Shown piece by piece: positions 1 to 7,716 of a stretch of 64,000 bases of DNA. A program made the translations under genes and the position numbers. Location: assembly GCA_038326325.1 (NCBI GenBank), contig JBBQJW010000008.1:88523-152522 (forward strand). Direction: 5' to 3'. The DNA is from UBA10324 sp038326325 (lineage in GTDB: Bacteria > Bacteroidota > Bacteroidia > Chitinophagales > UBA10324). The first letter of the stretch is position 1; each line of letters begins with the position of its first letter. The notes under the pieces are model-generated. The model did not search any database and was not told the origin of the DNA. It was given only the letters and a program-made list of their open reading frames with translations.

Positions 1-1551
1 CGAACCAATTCTTTTTTTAAGTCCGATGTCACTCGACTTTTGTAAATTTTTTCCAGCTAAATCTTTTTGCTTGTCAGTTTCATCTTGCACAAACAAAACT
101 TTTAAATCGTTGTAAAGCATTGTCATTGTTCCCGAGGCACGATCATTATTTCCCTGTATCTGAAATTCAGCAGACTTCAAAATTCCACTTTCCAATTTAA
201 CATCAGCGTTTTGTAAAAGAAGATTATTAAATAAACTTAAATTCAAGGAGCCAACAGTTCCTTCAGCGGTAAAAGAATCTGTTACCGAAGTTTGATCAAG
301 CGCAAGATTCAATTTAAAACTCGCGGCGCCCATTAAATATCCATTCAGGTTCAGATTGCAATATGGATTTTTACTTATTTCAATAAAATCATTGTTTATA
401 TTGGTTATTGAACCATTAACCTTACTAAAAAAAATTGCACCTGAAAAATTATTTCCCGGAATCTGTTCAGAATAATCAATGCGACCGTTTTTTAAGATTA
501 GTGAATCTATTTTTATTGATAGAGGAGCACCTCTTAACTCTTCAATAGGCAATCGTCTGTAATTTGATTTATTAGGGCCACTCTTGAAACGGAAGGCAGT
601 TAATTTTAAATCTTCGATATATATTTTTTTACATAATATGCTATTGTTATAAATCAGTCTTTCTAAATCAAGACTATCCAACCTGATTGGCTGTGCTTCC
701 AGTGTTATTAAATCATCCTGATGCCCTTTAATGGTTGATAGTTTGTATTTATTTATCAGTGGAATAATTTGAATTTTATCGAGTGTTACACTGTTTTTTA
801 TTGCATCAAGATTCAGATTTGCAAACTGTAATCGATAAATGCTGTCGCTCAAAATCCAGTGCCCCTCAGCGATTGAAATTTTTATTTTACTTGCAAGATT
901 AATTTCATAGCGATTTGCAGAATAAGCTGAATCAATAAGCAATTTTTTTATTTCAATCTGAATTCCATCGCTGCTGACGGTTGCGGCTGTATCAGTCTGG
1001 TTTTTATACAATCTGAATTTTCCGTTTTTTACGATTATTTTTTTTATAGTGAGTGAATGAAATTTTTCAGAAAATAATTTGTACAAATCCAGGTCAACAG
1101 GAGTTTTTGATATTGTGTCTTGTCTTACGACGGTATCGTAAAGTGAAACTATAATAGACGGGTTTAAAAAAACTATGTCTTTCGTCTCGAGGCTTTTATT
1201 AGCCCATGCTTCATAAATTTCAATCCCTGTAATTCGTAGTTCGTCGAGATGAATCGTAAGCAAATCGTTTGGCACATGCTCATTCAAAGATTTTCGATGA
1301 TGATATAAAGCGGTGTCAGGAATCAAATCAATATCGCGCAATACCAATGTTCTGGTGGGAATCGTAAAATTCAGCTTGGAATATTTTATAGAATAAAGTC
1401 CATTAGTGGATTTTGAAACACCTGTTTTTATAAGGTTGTCGATATATGGATTGATATTTTTAGTTACATAAGATTGCAATATCAGAAATGCAATTCCGAG
1501 AAACAGCACAAGCCCTAATCCTGTAAATAAAAAAAATCGCTTTGTAAACAT
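1..1551 (-). CDS. AsmA-like membrane-anchored protein (partial)
   Basis: An open frame of 517 codons runs off the left edge, so the C-terminus is missing. It starts at an ATG at 1551 followed by one N-terminal hydrophobic segment (about residues 5-27, FFLFTGLGLVLFLGIAFLIL). The rest is a long, non-catalytic, beta-rich region with many statements of the type 'IxIDSLxLKNGxIxY'. This pattern is typical of AsmA/TamB/DUF748-like proteins, which in Gram-negatives are anchored in the inner membrane and span the periplasm. Family assignment is by pattern only, and no catalytic motif is seen. No TGTAAC promoter lies in front of it. Confidence 0.55.
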   Translation of the reverse strand, partial: MFTKRFFLFTGLGLVLFLGIAFLILQSYVTKNINPYIDNLIKTGVSKSTNGLYSIKYSKLNFTIPTRTLVLRDIDLIPDTALYHHRKSLNEHVPNDLLTIHLDELRITGIEIYEAWANKSLETKDIVFLNPSIIVSLYDTVVRQDTISKTPVDLDLYKLFSEKFHSLTIKKIIVKNGKFRLYKNQTDTAATVSSDGIQIEIKKLLIDSAYSANRYEINLASKIKISIAEGHWILSDSIYRLQFANLNLDAIKNSVTLDKIQIIPLINKYKLSTIKGHQDDLITLEAQPIRLDSLDLERLIYNNSILCKKIYIEDLKLTAFRFKSGPNKSNYRRLPIEELRGAPLSIKIDSLILKNGRIDYSEQIPGNNFSGAIFFSKVNGSITNINNDFIEISKNPYCNLNLNGYLMGAASFKLNLALDQTSVTDSFTAEGTVGSLNLSLFNNLLLQNADVKLESGILKSAEFQIQGNNDRASGTMTMLYNDLKVLFVQDETDKQKDLAGKNLQKSSDIGLKKRIGS

Positions 1552-1741
1552 ATATGTGCAATTTGTTAAAAGTATAAAGGTCAAATGTCAATAACAAGAC
1601 CATCAAAATTATTTTGAATAAAAATGATTACTACCCTCTTATTTATTTCTTCGAAAGTAAAGATTTTCAGAATGTTCCCGAATTGTGGCAATAATTCCCC
1701 TCTTATTAATTTTTCAGCTGGTCCAAAGGATTTGCAAAAAA

Positions 1742-3133
1742 TCAGGAAGCATAACTTTTTATTTTATTATAAAGTGTTTTGCGATCGATATTCATTAGCC
1801 GTGCCGCTTTTGTTCTGTTGTAGTTCACTTGCTTAAGCACTTGTTTAATCATTCCATACTCAGCTTCCTTAGTCGCGCTTTTTAATTTGATAGCAGTGTA
1901 ACACTCTTCGGAATTGTCTGTTTCATTTTGAAGAATGTCACTCGCAGTGTTAATGCGAAGTTCGAGTGGGAGAGAAGAAACAGAAATGTTTCGTTTATCA
2001 GTTAACAAAGCCGCGCGGCGAACAATGTTGCGTAGCTCTCTCAGATTTCCGGGCCATGAGTAGTTCTGAAAAATAGCAGTTACTCTTGCATCGAAACCTT
2101 CTATCTTTTTTCCCAATTCAATATTTGTTTTGGTGAGAAAAAAATTAGCAAATTCGATAATGTCGTCCTTACTTGTTTTAAGTGAAGGAAGGTTTATACA
2201 AAATTCGTTGAAGCGGTGATACAGGTCTTCGCGGAATTTTCCTTTTCGGCAAGCGTCCATCAGGTTTTCATTAGAAGCAATTATCAATCGAACATCAACA
2301 TCAATTTCTTTTACTCCACCCACTCGTCTTATTTTTCTTTCCTGACATACACGCAATAATGAAATCTGAACATTCAATGGAAGATTCGCTACTTCATCCA
2401 GAAACAATGTTCCGCCGTTTGCCAGTTCAAAATGTCCGATTTTGGAATTGATGGCGCCAGTGAAAGCTCCTTTTTCATGACCGAATAATTCACTGCCCGC
2501 AAGTTCTTTTGTAAGCGTGCCACAGTCCATCGCAATGAATGGTTGCTCTTTTCTTTTGCTGTTGTTGTGAATTGTTCTTGCTGCAACTTCTTTTCCTGTT
2601 CCACTTTGGCCATAAATAATTACACTGTAGTTTGTCGGAGCAATCACATCAATTTGTTTTTGGACGGCGCGTGCTTCCGGGCTATTACTCTTCATGTATT
2701 CATCATCAGGTGATGAAGCGATTTCTTGATGGGAAACTGCTGTAATAGTTAATGGAATTGTTCCGTTTGTTTTTTGCTGTTGCAGGGCATCAGAAATTAA
2801 ATTCAGCATTTCTTCAGGCACCATCGGTTTCATCAAATAATAAAAGGCGCCGAACTTCACCACATCAATCGCAATCTTAACATCAATATATGCAGTGATG
2901 ATGATGACGATGGTATTCGGATTAATTGCTTTTATTTTCTTCAACACTTCTCTTCCATCAGTATCGCCAAGCCGAAAGTCAGTTATAACTATATCAAAAT
3001 TTTTCTTTGTGAATTTTTCTACTCCTGTTGAACCGCGTTGTGCTGTTTCGGTTTCGTAGCCGTGCTTGTTTAGATACTTGCTTAATGAAAAACAAATGTC
3101 AATGTCGTCGTCAATTATAAGTATGGTATTCAT
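1742..3133 (-). CDS. NtrC-type sigma-54-dependent response regulator
   Basis: This 463-residue protein has an N-terminal receiver domain (acidic IIDDD, phospho-acceptor Asp near residue 52 in ITDFRLGD, Lys near 101 in LMKPM). A AAA+ sigma-54 activator domain follows, with Walker A GQSGTGKE, an intact GAFTGA loop and Walker B GGTLFLDEV. A C-terminal Fis-type helix-turn-helix ends the protein (NRTKAARLMNIDRKTLYNKI). The start is set at 3133 because the longer frame to 3268 runs through the divergent promoters. It is divergent from dps, and both genes carry the same TGTAAC promoter motif, so it is a member of the stress regulon and possibly its regulator. Its cognate kinase is not adjacent; the hybrid kinase at 16-19 kb is a candidate only by proximity. 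Confidence 0.93.
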   Translation of the reverse strand: MNTILIIDDDIDICFSLSKYLNKHGYETETAQRGSTGVEKFTKKNFDIVITDFRLGDTDGREVLKKIKAINPNTIVIIITAYIDVKIAIDVVKFGAFYYLMKPMVPEEMLNLISDALQQQKTNGTIPLTITAVSHQEIASSPDDEYMKSNSPEARAVQKQIDVIAPTNYSVIIYGQSGTGKEVAARTIHNNSKRKEQPFIAMDCGTLTKELAGSELFGHEKGAFTGAINSKIGHFELANGGTLFLDEVANLPLNVQISLLRVCQERKIRRVGGVKEIDVDVRLIIASNENLMDACRKGKFREDLYHRFNEFCINLPSLKTSKDDIIEFANFFLTKTNIELGKKIEGFDARVTAIFQNYSWPGNLRELRNIVRRAALLTDKRNISVSSLPLELRINTASDILQNETDNSEECYTAIKLKSATKEAEYGMIKQVLKQVNYNRTKAARLMNIDRKTLYNKIKSYAS

Positions 3134-3150
3134 AGTTGATTTATTATAAT

Positions 3151-3215
3151 GTAAAAATGATATTGGGGAATTTTTTCCCGTTACACAATTCTTTATATAA
3201 GTTACATCAATCACA
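3151..3215 (-). promoter_or_regulatory. Stress-regulon promoter, regulator side of the divergent pair
   Basis: Read on the minus strand: TGTGA-N6-TAACT (3215-3201), a second TGTAAC exactly 21 bp further (3185-3180), and CATTTTTAC (3159-3151) 26 bp after the start of the second TGTAAC. The start codon of the NtrC-type regulator follows at 3133. It is back to back with the dps promoter. The -7 box is a weak match to TAnnTTTG. The match in spacing to seven other promoters is seen directly; the function is inferred. Confidence 0.75.
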
Positions 3216-3227
3216 CATTTATAAATG

Positions 3228-3291
3228 TGCGATTGATGTAACATTTTATCGTAGATGTGTAACACCATTTTTTATTCGCCTATCAATTTTG
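3228..3291 (+). promoter_or_regulatory. Stress-regulon promoter of dps
   Basis: TGCGA-N6-TAACA (3228-3243), then a second TGTAAC at 3258, 21 bp after the first at 3237, then CAATTTTG at 3284-3291. The dps start follows 22 bp later. Spacing from the second TGTAAC to the box is 26 bp, one less than in six sister promoters and equal to its divergent partner. Confidence 0.78.
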
Positions 3292-3313
3292 AGGTCAAAC
3301 AAAAAATAAATTA

Positions 3314-3787
3314 ATGAAGCCAAACATTGGAATATCTGAAAAGAAATTGGACGCAGTAACAGAATTGCTTTCTGTGGTGCTTGCCGACCATGTAACACTT
3401 TATACAAAGACGAGAAAATTTCACTGGAATGTAAGTGGGCAAAGTTTTATGGAGTTGCATAAATTATTTGAGAATCAGTACAAACAATTGGAAGAATACA
3501 TTGATGAAGTTGCGGAGCGCATTAGTAAACTTGGTGGAAAAGCAATCGGAACTATGGAAGAATTTATGAAACTAACTTCTATAAAAGAACATCCCGAAAA
3601 ATATCCATCATCAAAAGAAATGATTAAGGAACTTTTGCATGACCACGAAACAATTATTATTCAGTTACGGAAATCACTTGAGGAGTGTGCTGAAAAATTT
3701 AATGATGCCGGCTCATCGGATTTTTTAACAAGGTTAATGGAAGACCATGAAACAATTGCATGGACACTCAGAAGATATTTGAGTTGA
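3314..3787 (+). CDS. dps: Dps family DNA-binding ferritin-like protein
   Basis: The 157-residue protein has the usual Dps length and four-helix pattern. The ferroxidase signature is clear: KFHWNVSGQSFMELHKLFENQY followed by DEVAERI, supplying the His, Asp and Glu ligands shared between subunits. Members form 12-mers that oxidise Fe(II) with peroxide, store iron and protect DNA in the cytoplasm. The gene is transcribed alone from a stress-regulon promoter and is divergent from an NtrC-type regulator. The ATG at 3314 matches the family N-terminus. Confidence 0.95.
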   Translation: MKPNIGISEKKLDAVTELLSVVLADHVTLYTKTRKFHWNVSGQSFMELHKLFENQYKQLEEYIDEVAERISKLGGKAIGTMEEFMKLTSIKEHPEKYPSSKEMIKELLHDHETIIIQLRKSLEECAEKFNDAGSSDFLTRLMEDHETIAWTLRRYLS

Positions 3788-3872
3788 TTTCTCTATCGCA
3801 GTTAGTAACTAAAAAATTTATTGCGACAATGAATTCAAGGAATCTATTTTCTTCCTTTCAAAAAACAAAAAG

Positions 3873-3937
3873 TGTGAATGATGTAACATATTTCGAAGAA
3901 TGTGTAACAGCGCTCGCATTTTACTCTCACATCTTTG
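3873..3937 (+). promoter_or_regulatory. Stress-regulon promoter of the 3962-6186 gene set
   Basis: This is the cleanest copy of the motif: TGTGAATGATGTAACA (3873-3888), close to the CRP/FNR palindrome TGTGA-N6-TCACA. A second TGTAACAG sits at 3903, 21 bp after the first TGTAAC at 3882. The box CATCTTTG is at 3930-3937. The likely start site is a few bases downstream, which places the palindrome near -62. Confidence 0.8.
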
Positions 3938-3961
3938 TATTGTAAAATAAAACATAAGAAA

Positions 3962-4297
3962 ATGAACACAAATCAAAACAACAATCAGCAAAGTCAGGAG
4001 ACTTCAACTGGTACAAATCAAAAGAACGGAACTCAAAAGTATGCGAACGATGCTTCAATAAAAACGAATAAAGTCGAAACCAAAATCGAAACTGTAACAG
4101 AAAAAAGAACAGGTGTTGGTCAGGAACGAACCGACCTCGATCATCCGCACGAATACAAGAATCCGGTGGGTGATAAAACTGAAGAAGTTGAAAAACTGAA
4201 TGGTGAAATTGAAACCGACGAAGAAGTTGATTCAGTTGATCAAGATAGCGATGACAGCGAGCAGGACTCTGACAAAGGCGAAAGTCACAAACACTAA
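3962..4297 (+). CDS. Small acidic disordered protein, unknown function
   Basis: The 111-residue product is very hydrophilic: Asn/Gln-rich at the N-terminus, then Lys/Thr-rich, then a strongly acidic C-terminal tail (DEEVDSVDQDSDDSEQDSDKGES). It has no signal peptide, no membrane segment and no recognisable domain. It is probably intrinsically disordered and cytoplasmic. The start is set at 3962 because the promoter -7 box lies at 3930-3937, so the ATG at 3935 would precede the RNA start. It is the first gene after a stress promoter, and a hairpin follows. Low-complexity hydrophilic proteins of this kind are often desiccation or osmotic stress proteins; that is inference. Confidence 0.75.
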   Translation: MNTNQNNNQQSQETSTGTNQKNGTQKYANDASIKTNKVETKIETVTEKRTGVGQERTDLDHPHEYKNPVGDKTEEVEKLNGEIETDEEVDSVDQDSDDSEQDSDKGESHKH

Positions 4298-4310
4298 AAA
4301 TCATTTTGGG

Positions 4311-4366
4311 AAAACTAAGGTGGGTATCCATTAAAATCCCGTAAGATTTTATCGCCTTAGTTTTTT
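4311..4366 (+). terminator. Branched hairpin, probable (partial) terminator
   Basis: An outer stem pairs ACTAAGGTG (from 4313) with CGCCTTAGT (to 4361) and is followed by a T run. Inside it a second stem pairs TAAAATC with GATTTTA. It lies 14 bp after the acidic-protein gene and 40 bp before the next gene, so it may attenuate transcription within one operon. Confidence 0.6.
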
Positions 4367-4405
4367 ATCATAAATAAAATTTCAAACAATAAAAATCAAA
4401 AAAAC

Positions 4406-4564
4406 ATGAACAATCTTCTTTACACCATCGCAGTTATTTTAGTAATCTTTTGGGCTATCGGATTCTTCGCATACAGTTCGGGAGGCATCATTCACATCTT
4501 GCTTGTGCTTGCAGTAATCGCGATTTTATTCAACATCATTTCAGGAAGGAGACCACTTAATTAA
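4406..4564 (+). CDS. Small Lmo0937-like membrane protein
   Basis: A 52-residue protein (MNNLLYTIAVILVIFWAIGFF...) with two hydrophobic segments, about residues 4-24 and 29-46, a short glycine turn between them and a basic tail (SGRRPLN). The pattern fits the small Lmo0937/DUF5670-type membrane proteins found in stress operons of many bacteria. The stop codon is 27 bp before the YtxH gene, so co-transcription is likely. Confidence 0.8.
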   Translation: MNNLLYTIAVILVIFWAIGFFAYSSGGIIHILLVLAVIAILFNIISGRRPLN

Positions 4565-4591
4565 TTCAACCAAATTTTAAAAATCAAAATC

Positions 4592-4879
4592 ATGAGTTCA
4601 GGAAAATTATTATTAGGAGTATTAGCCGGCATAGCCGCAGGCGCAGCATTGGGAATTCTGTTAGCACCTGAAAAAGGTTCCGATACCCGTCGCAAGATTT
4701 CAAAAAAGGGCGACGACTATGTTGATGTATTGAAAGATAAATTCAACAACTTTTTAGAAAGCATTACTGATACAGTTGATGCTGCAAAGGATGAGGCTGA
4801 AGGTTTAATGGAAAAAGGAAAATCGAAAGCGTATGAAATAAAAAATGCGGTTCGAGAAAAGATAGCCAACCATTCATAA
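4592..4879 (+). CDS. YtxH domain protein
   Basis: The 95-residue protein has an N-terminal glycine/alanine-rich membrane segment (LLLGVLAGIAAGAALGILLAPEKGSDTRRKI), the hallmark of YtxH proteins including the LAPxxGxxxR motif. An amphipathic helical tail (about residues 40-92) follows. YtxH is a general-stress gene family in Bacillus. The neighbours upstream and downstream are small membrane proteins on the same strand at close spacing, consistent with an envelope-stress operon. Confidence 0.88.
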   Translation: MSSGKLLLGVLAGIAAGAALGILLAPEKGSDTRRKISKKGDDYVDVLKDKFNNFLESITDTVDAAKDEAEGLMEKGKSKAYEIKNAVREKIANHS

Positions 4880-4923
4880 GTATTAGTTTAATACTTAACT
4901 AAAATTATTTTAGGAATAATAAC

Positions 4924-5286
4924 ATGGAAGAAAAAGCAGTCTTAATAGAATCTCTGTTTGAAAAAGCGGGAGTATATGCGAAAACCAACGCTGATTTATT
5001 TAAACTAAAAGCAATAGATAAATCAGCTGATGTAGTTGCAAAACTGGCATCTAAGCTTGCGTTCATCACTGTCGGTACACTGATATTCATTTTAATGAAC
5101 ATTGGATTGGCTTTATGGATAGGCGAACAAATGGGGAAATCATATTACGGATTTTTTACGATTGCTTTTTTCTATATCGTGATTGCGTTGTTCGTTTTCA
5201 TCTTCCGTCAGCAATTGATAAAAACTCCGGTCAATCATTCTTTTATTAATCAAATGCTAAACGAAAACGAGAATGAAAAAAATTAA
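4924..5286 (+). CDS. Holin-superfamily-like membrane protein
   Basis: This 120-residue protein begins with an amphipathic helix (about residues 1-40). Two hydrophobic segments follow: about 43-67 (LAFITVGTLIFILMNIGLALWIG) and 73-97 (YYGFFTIAFFYIVIALFVFIF). The layout matches the small Bacteroidota proteins grouped with the phage-holin-like Pfam families that commonly follow YtxH. No phage genes are nearby, so a lytic role is unlikely. The 3' end overlaps the next gene by 14 bp, indicating translational coupling. Confidence 0.7.
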   Translation: MEEKAVLIESLFEKAGVYAKTNADLFKLKAIDKSADVVAKLASKLAFITVGTLIFILMNIGLALWIGEQMGKSYYGFFTIAFFYIVIALFVFIFRQQLIKTPVNHSFINQMLNENENEKN

Positions 5287-5686
5287 CTCGAACGAATTGC
5301 TCAAAGCGAAAATTATTTTGCTCGAACTAAAAAGTGATGAAGAATTGATAGTGCTGAAAGAACAGTTTCAAAAAACTTACGAAAGTTTAAAACTCGTGAA
5401 TATTATTAAAAGCACTTTTAAACAAGTAGTAAAATCACCTGATGTAAAAACAAATATTGGAAATGCGGCGATTGGATTGGCGTCAGGTTACATCACAAAA
5501 AATATTTTATTTCGTGCCACGCACAACCCGATTAAAAAATTAGCGGGTATTTTATTTCAAACCGTTGTTACAAATCTCGCTGCTAAAAATGCAGAACTAA
5601 TAAAATTATCCGGAAAAAAAATAGCACGCGCCATAAAATCCGGGATAAAAAATAACGATTATGAATTTTCTAAAAGCGAATTATAA
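5273..5686 (+). CDS. Hypothetical protein of the YtxH/holin operon
   Basis: A 137-residue basic protein. It has an N-terminal helical part (residues 1-45, leucine/lysine/glutamate rich), a mid-region with glycine/alanine (NIGNAAIGLASGYITKNILF) that may touch the membrane, and a lysine-rich C-terminal part. I do not recognise a family. It overlaps the holin-like gene by 14 bp and is followed 14 bp later by the iron-permease-like gene, so its role is probably tied to that membrane-protein operon. Confidence 0.72.
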   Translation: MKKINSNELLKAKIILLELKSDEELIVLKEQFQKTYESLKLVNIIKSTFKQVVKSPDVKTNIGNAAIGLASGYITKNILFRATHNPIKKLAGILFQTVVTNLAAKNAELIKLSGKKIARAIKSGIKNNDYEFSKSEL

Positions 5687-5700
5687 AAATCTGAAATTAC

Positions 5701-6186
5701 ATGGATGCGAAAGACAAATTCTCAAGGCTAAACAATTTCGAAAAAGTAACCGCTCATGTTACAAATGCAGCCGGGAGTAATTTTACTATCATCATTGCTT
5801 TTGTAATTGTTTTTTTATGGTTGCTCGCCGGACCCTTCTTAAATTATTCCGACCATTGGCTATGGGCGATAAGTATTTTTTCCACCATTATCACATTTCT
5901 CATGGTGTTTGTCATTCAAAAATCGCAGAATAAGGATTCATTGTCTATACAATTAAAGCTCAACGAACTTGTTGCCGCTCACGATATGGCGAGTAACCGT
6001 TTAGTAGATGTTGAGCACATGTCAGAGGCAGAATTAAAAATCATTCAGAAATATTATGCTAAGCTCAGTGCGTTCACTACTGAAGAAAAAAATCTGCAGC
6101 AATCACATTCCATTGATGAATCAGAAGTAGCCCACGATATAAAAAAAGATATGGAAAACGAACTACTCGAAAACTTCAATAGATAA
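5701..6186 (+). CDS. Low-affinity iron permease-like membrane protein
   Basis: The 161-residue protein has two membrane segments (about 28-46 IIIAFVIVFLWLLAGPFLN and 54-75 WAISIFSTIITFLMVFVIQ) and a hydrophilic C-terminal region. The signature GP...(D)HW.W.IS..STI.TFLMVFVIQ.SQN.D matches the bacterial low-affinity iron permease family (PF04120). In bacteria the transport activity is not well established, and many members are simply small stress-associated membrane proteins. It is the last gene of the operon that begins at 3962. Confidence 0.8.
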   Translation: MDAKDKFSRLNNFEKVTAHVTNAAGSNFTIIIAFVIVFLWLLAGPFLNYSDHWLWAISIFSTIITFLMVFVIQKSQNKDSLSIQLKLNELVAAHDMASNRLVDVEHMSEAELKIIQKYYAKLSAFTTEEKNLQQSHSIDESEVAHDIKKDMENELLENFNR

Positions 6187-6429
6187 TTTCTATTTTCAAT
6201 ATATAACAGTTTACAGTTTTTGATTTTTTTAAATTAAAACCATGTCAGAGCGTTTCAGAAAATGAGTCACTCTCACGAATCGGGTCATAACACTCGAAGG
6301 AAATTTTTATAATTTCTGACTCTCACTTTGTAAACATTTTTATTTGCAATGCTTATAGACAAAATAATGCTTCGGATTTGAATTAAAAAAATCTAGCATT
6401 GAATTTAAAATAACTTGAATTTTAAGATG
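6187..6429. other. Intergenic stretch with no recognised feature
   Basis: Between the iron-permease-like gene and the next stress promoter there are about 240 AT-rich bases. A short frame at 6264 would encode a His-rich 16-residue peptide (MSHSHESGHN...), resembling the start of a cation-efflux protein, but it stops at once. I see no RNA gene or repeat here. Confidence 0.5.
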
Positions 6430-6494
6430 TGTGATTCATGTAACCTTTTTAAATAGTTTTGTAACAGTTCAGGCAACTATCAGAATCATTTTTA
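6430..6494 (+). promoter_or_regulatory. Stress-regulon promoter of the 6522/OmpA pair
   Basis: TGTGA-N6-TAACC (6430-6445), a second TGTAACAG at 6460 (21 bp after the first TGTAAC at 6439), and CATTTTTA at 6487-6494 (27 bp after the second). The ATG of the small membrane protein is 28 bp further on. Confidence 0.77.
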
Positions 6495-6521
6495 CAGGGA
6501 AATAAATCAATAAAACAACCA

Positions 6522-6734
6522 ATGAAAAATTTAGCAATAGTTCTAATCGCTCTCGGCATAATCATGATGATTTATACTGGATTCAATTTTGTAACTAAAA
6601 AAAATGTTGTTGACCTCGGGCCCATTCAGGTAAATAAAACTGAAAATCATCCAGTGCAATGGTCGCCTATCGTTGGAGGAGTGCTTCTGCTCGGCGGTAT
6701 TTTAATTCTCGTCACTAATAAAAAGAAAAACTAA
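6522..6734 (+). CDS. Small two-span membrane protein
   Basis: The 70-residue protein has two hydrophobic segments (residues 3-23 and 49-65) joined by a polar loop with the motif VVDLGPIQVNKTENHPVQWSP, then a basic end (TNKKKN). Proteins with this loop are widespread small uncharacterised membrane proteins in Bacteroidota and Proteobacteria; I know no function. It is the first gene after a stress promoter and lies 11 bp before the OmpA lipoprotein gene, so the two are almost certainly co-transcribed. Confidence 0.78.
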   Translation: MKNLAIVLIALGIIMMIYTGFNFVTKKNVVDLGPIQVNKTENHPVQWSPIVGGVLLLGGILILVTNKKKN

Positions 6735-6745
6735 ATAATTAAATT

Positions 6746-7528
6746 ATGAAGAAATTTTCTCTCGTAGCTGTTTGCATAATCATTGCGATAAGTTCATGTG
6801 TTCCGAAACGACAACTGATAAGTTCGCAAGGCAGAGTTCGTCAATTGCAGACTGATAGCAGTGGCACTCACAACTTATTGAATGAATGCAATTCTAATTT
6901 GAAAGATTGTAACACTACAGCGTCGCACTTACTACAACAAAAGGATTCTGTTGGGGGGGATTTGCAAAACCTTTCGTCAAGTTCACAGATGACGATTAAC
7001 GATCAGGCAAAACGGTTAAAAGATTTGCAAACAATTATTCAGTCACAAAAAGATGTGATGAACAAATTGAAAAAGACAATTGCTGACGCGCTTATCAATT
7101 TCAAACCTGATGAATTAACAGTATCCATCAAGGACGGAAAAATTTATGTTTCGTTACAAGAGAAATTGTTGTTTAAATCAGGAAGCGATGTCGTTGACCC
7201 AAAAGGAAAGGAAGCCTTACAGTCAGTCGCCACGATTCTCAATAATAATCCCGACATCAATGTATTGATTGAAGGTCATACCGATTCTATTCCCATCACC
7301 GGAAAATTTCAGGATAACTGGGCGCTGAGTGTTTCGAGAGCAACTTCTATCGTTCGCATTTTTACAGTTGACTATAAAGTTGACGCGCATCGTGTAACAG
7401 CTTCTGGTCGTGGAGAATTTTATCCGATTGATAATAACGCAACTTCAGAGGGAAGAGCGCATAACCGCCGTACCGAAATTATTTTATCGCCTGACTTTAG
7501 TGAACTATTTAAGTTGTTGAGTCAATAA
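6746..7528 (+). CDS. OmpA-family lipoprotein with coiled coil
   Basis: This 260-residue protein has a lipoprotein signal (MKKFSLVAVCIIIAISSC, lipid-bearing Cys at 18). A coiled-coil region follows (about 25-115, with Leu/Gln heptads and repeated Asn/Cys). The C-terminal OmpA domain (about 125-250) carries the peptidoglycan-binding signature: IEGHTDSIPI, NWALSVSRATSIV and RVTASGRGEFYPI...NRRTEI. It should sit in the outer membrane and contact peptidoglycan. It is co-transcribed with the small membrane protein from a stress promoter and followed by a strong terminator. Confidence 0.9.
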   Translation: MKKFSLVAVCIIIAISSCVPKRQLISSQGRVRQLQTDSSGTHNLLNECNSNLKDCNTTASHLLQQKDSVGGDLQNLSSSSQMTINDQAKRLKDLQTIIQSQKDVMNKLKKTIADALINFKPDELTVSIKDGKIYVSLQEKLLFKSGSDVVDPKGKEALQSVATILNNNPDINVLIEGHTDSIPITGKFQDNWALSVSRATSIVRIFTVDYKVDAHRVTASGRGEFYPIDNNATSEGRAHNRRTEIILSPDFSELFKLLSQ

Positions 7529-7569
7529 TATAATACTGTTACAGCATTCGTAGCAAAAAAAAATTTGAT

Positions 7570-7607
7570 AACGACAGGTTTTTTTAAAGGGAAACCTGTC
7601 GTTTTTT
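7570..7607 (+). terminator. Rho-independent terminator after the OmpA lipoprotein gene
   Basis: AACGACAGGTTT pairs perfectly with AAACCTGTCGTT around a short loop, followed by a T run (from 7602). It lies about 40 bp after the stop codon. Confidence 0.88.
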
Positions 7608-7716
7608 ATTTATGAATCAACGAAACAATTCTTATCAAAAAATCGAAACATCTTCAATTCATTTAAAATAGTTAAATAACTTTTTATTCGATAAATTGAA
7701 TGTCTAAAAAGTTGTT

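Noticed and set aside
3760..3945. 61-codon frame after dps
   Set aside because: It overlaps the end of dps and runs through a stress promoter; the composition is not protein-like.
4924..5286. Prophage remnant because of a holin-like gene
   Set aside because: No other phage gene, integrase or attachment site is present, and the neighbours are a stress operon typical of Bacteroidota.
6264..6314. 16-residue His-rich frame resembling a cation-efflux N-terminus
   Set aside because: It stops at once, no continuation is found in any frame, and no promoter is in front.
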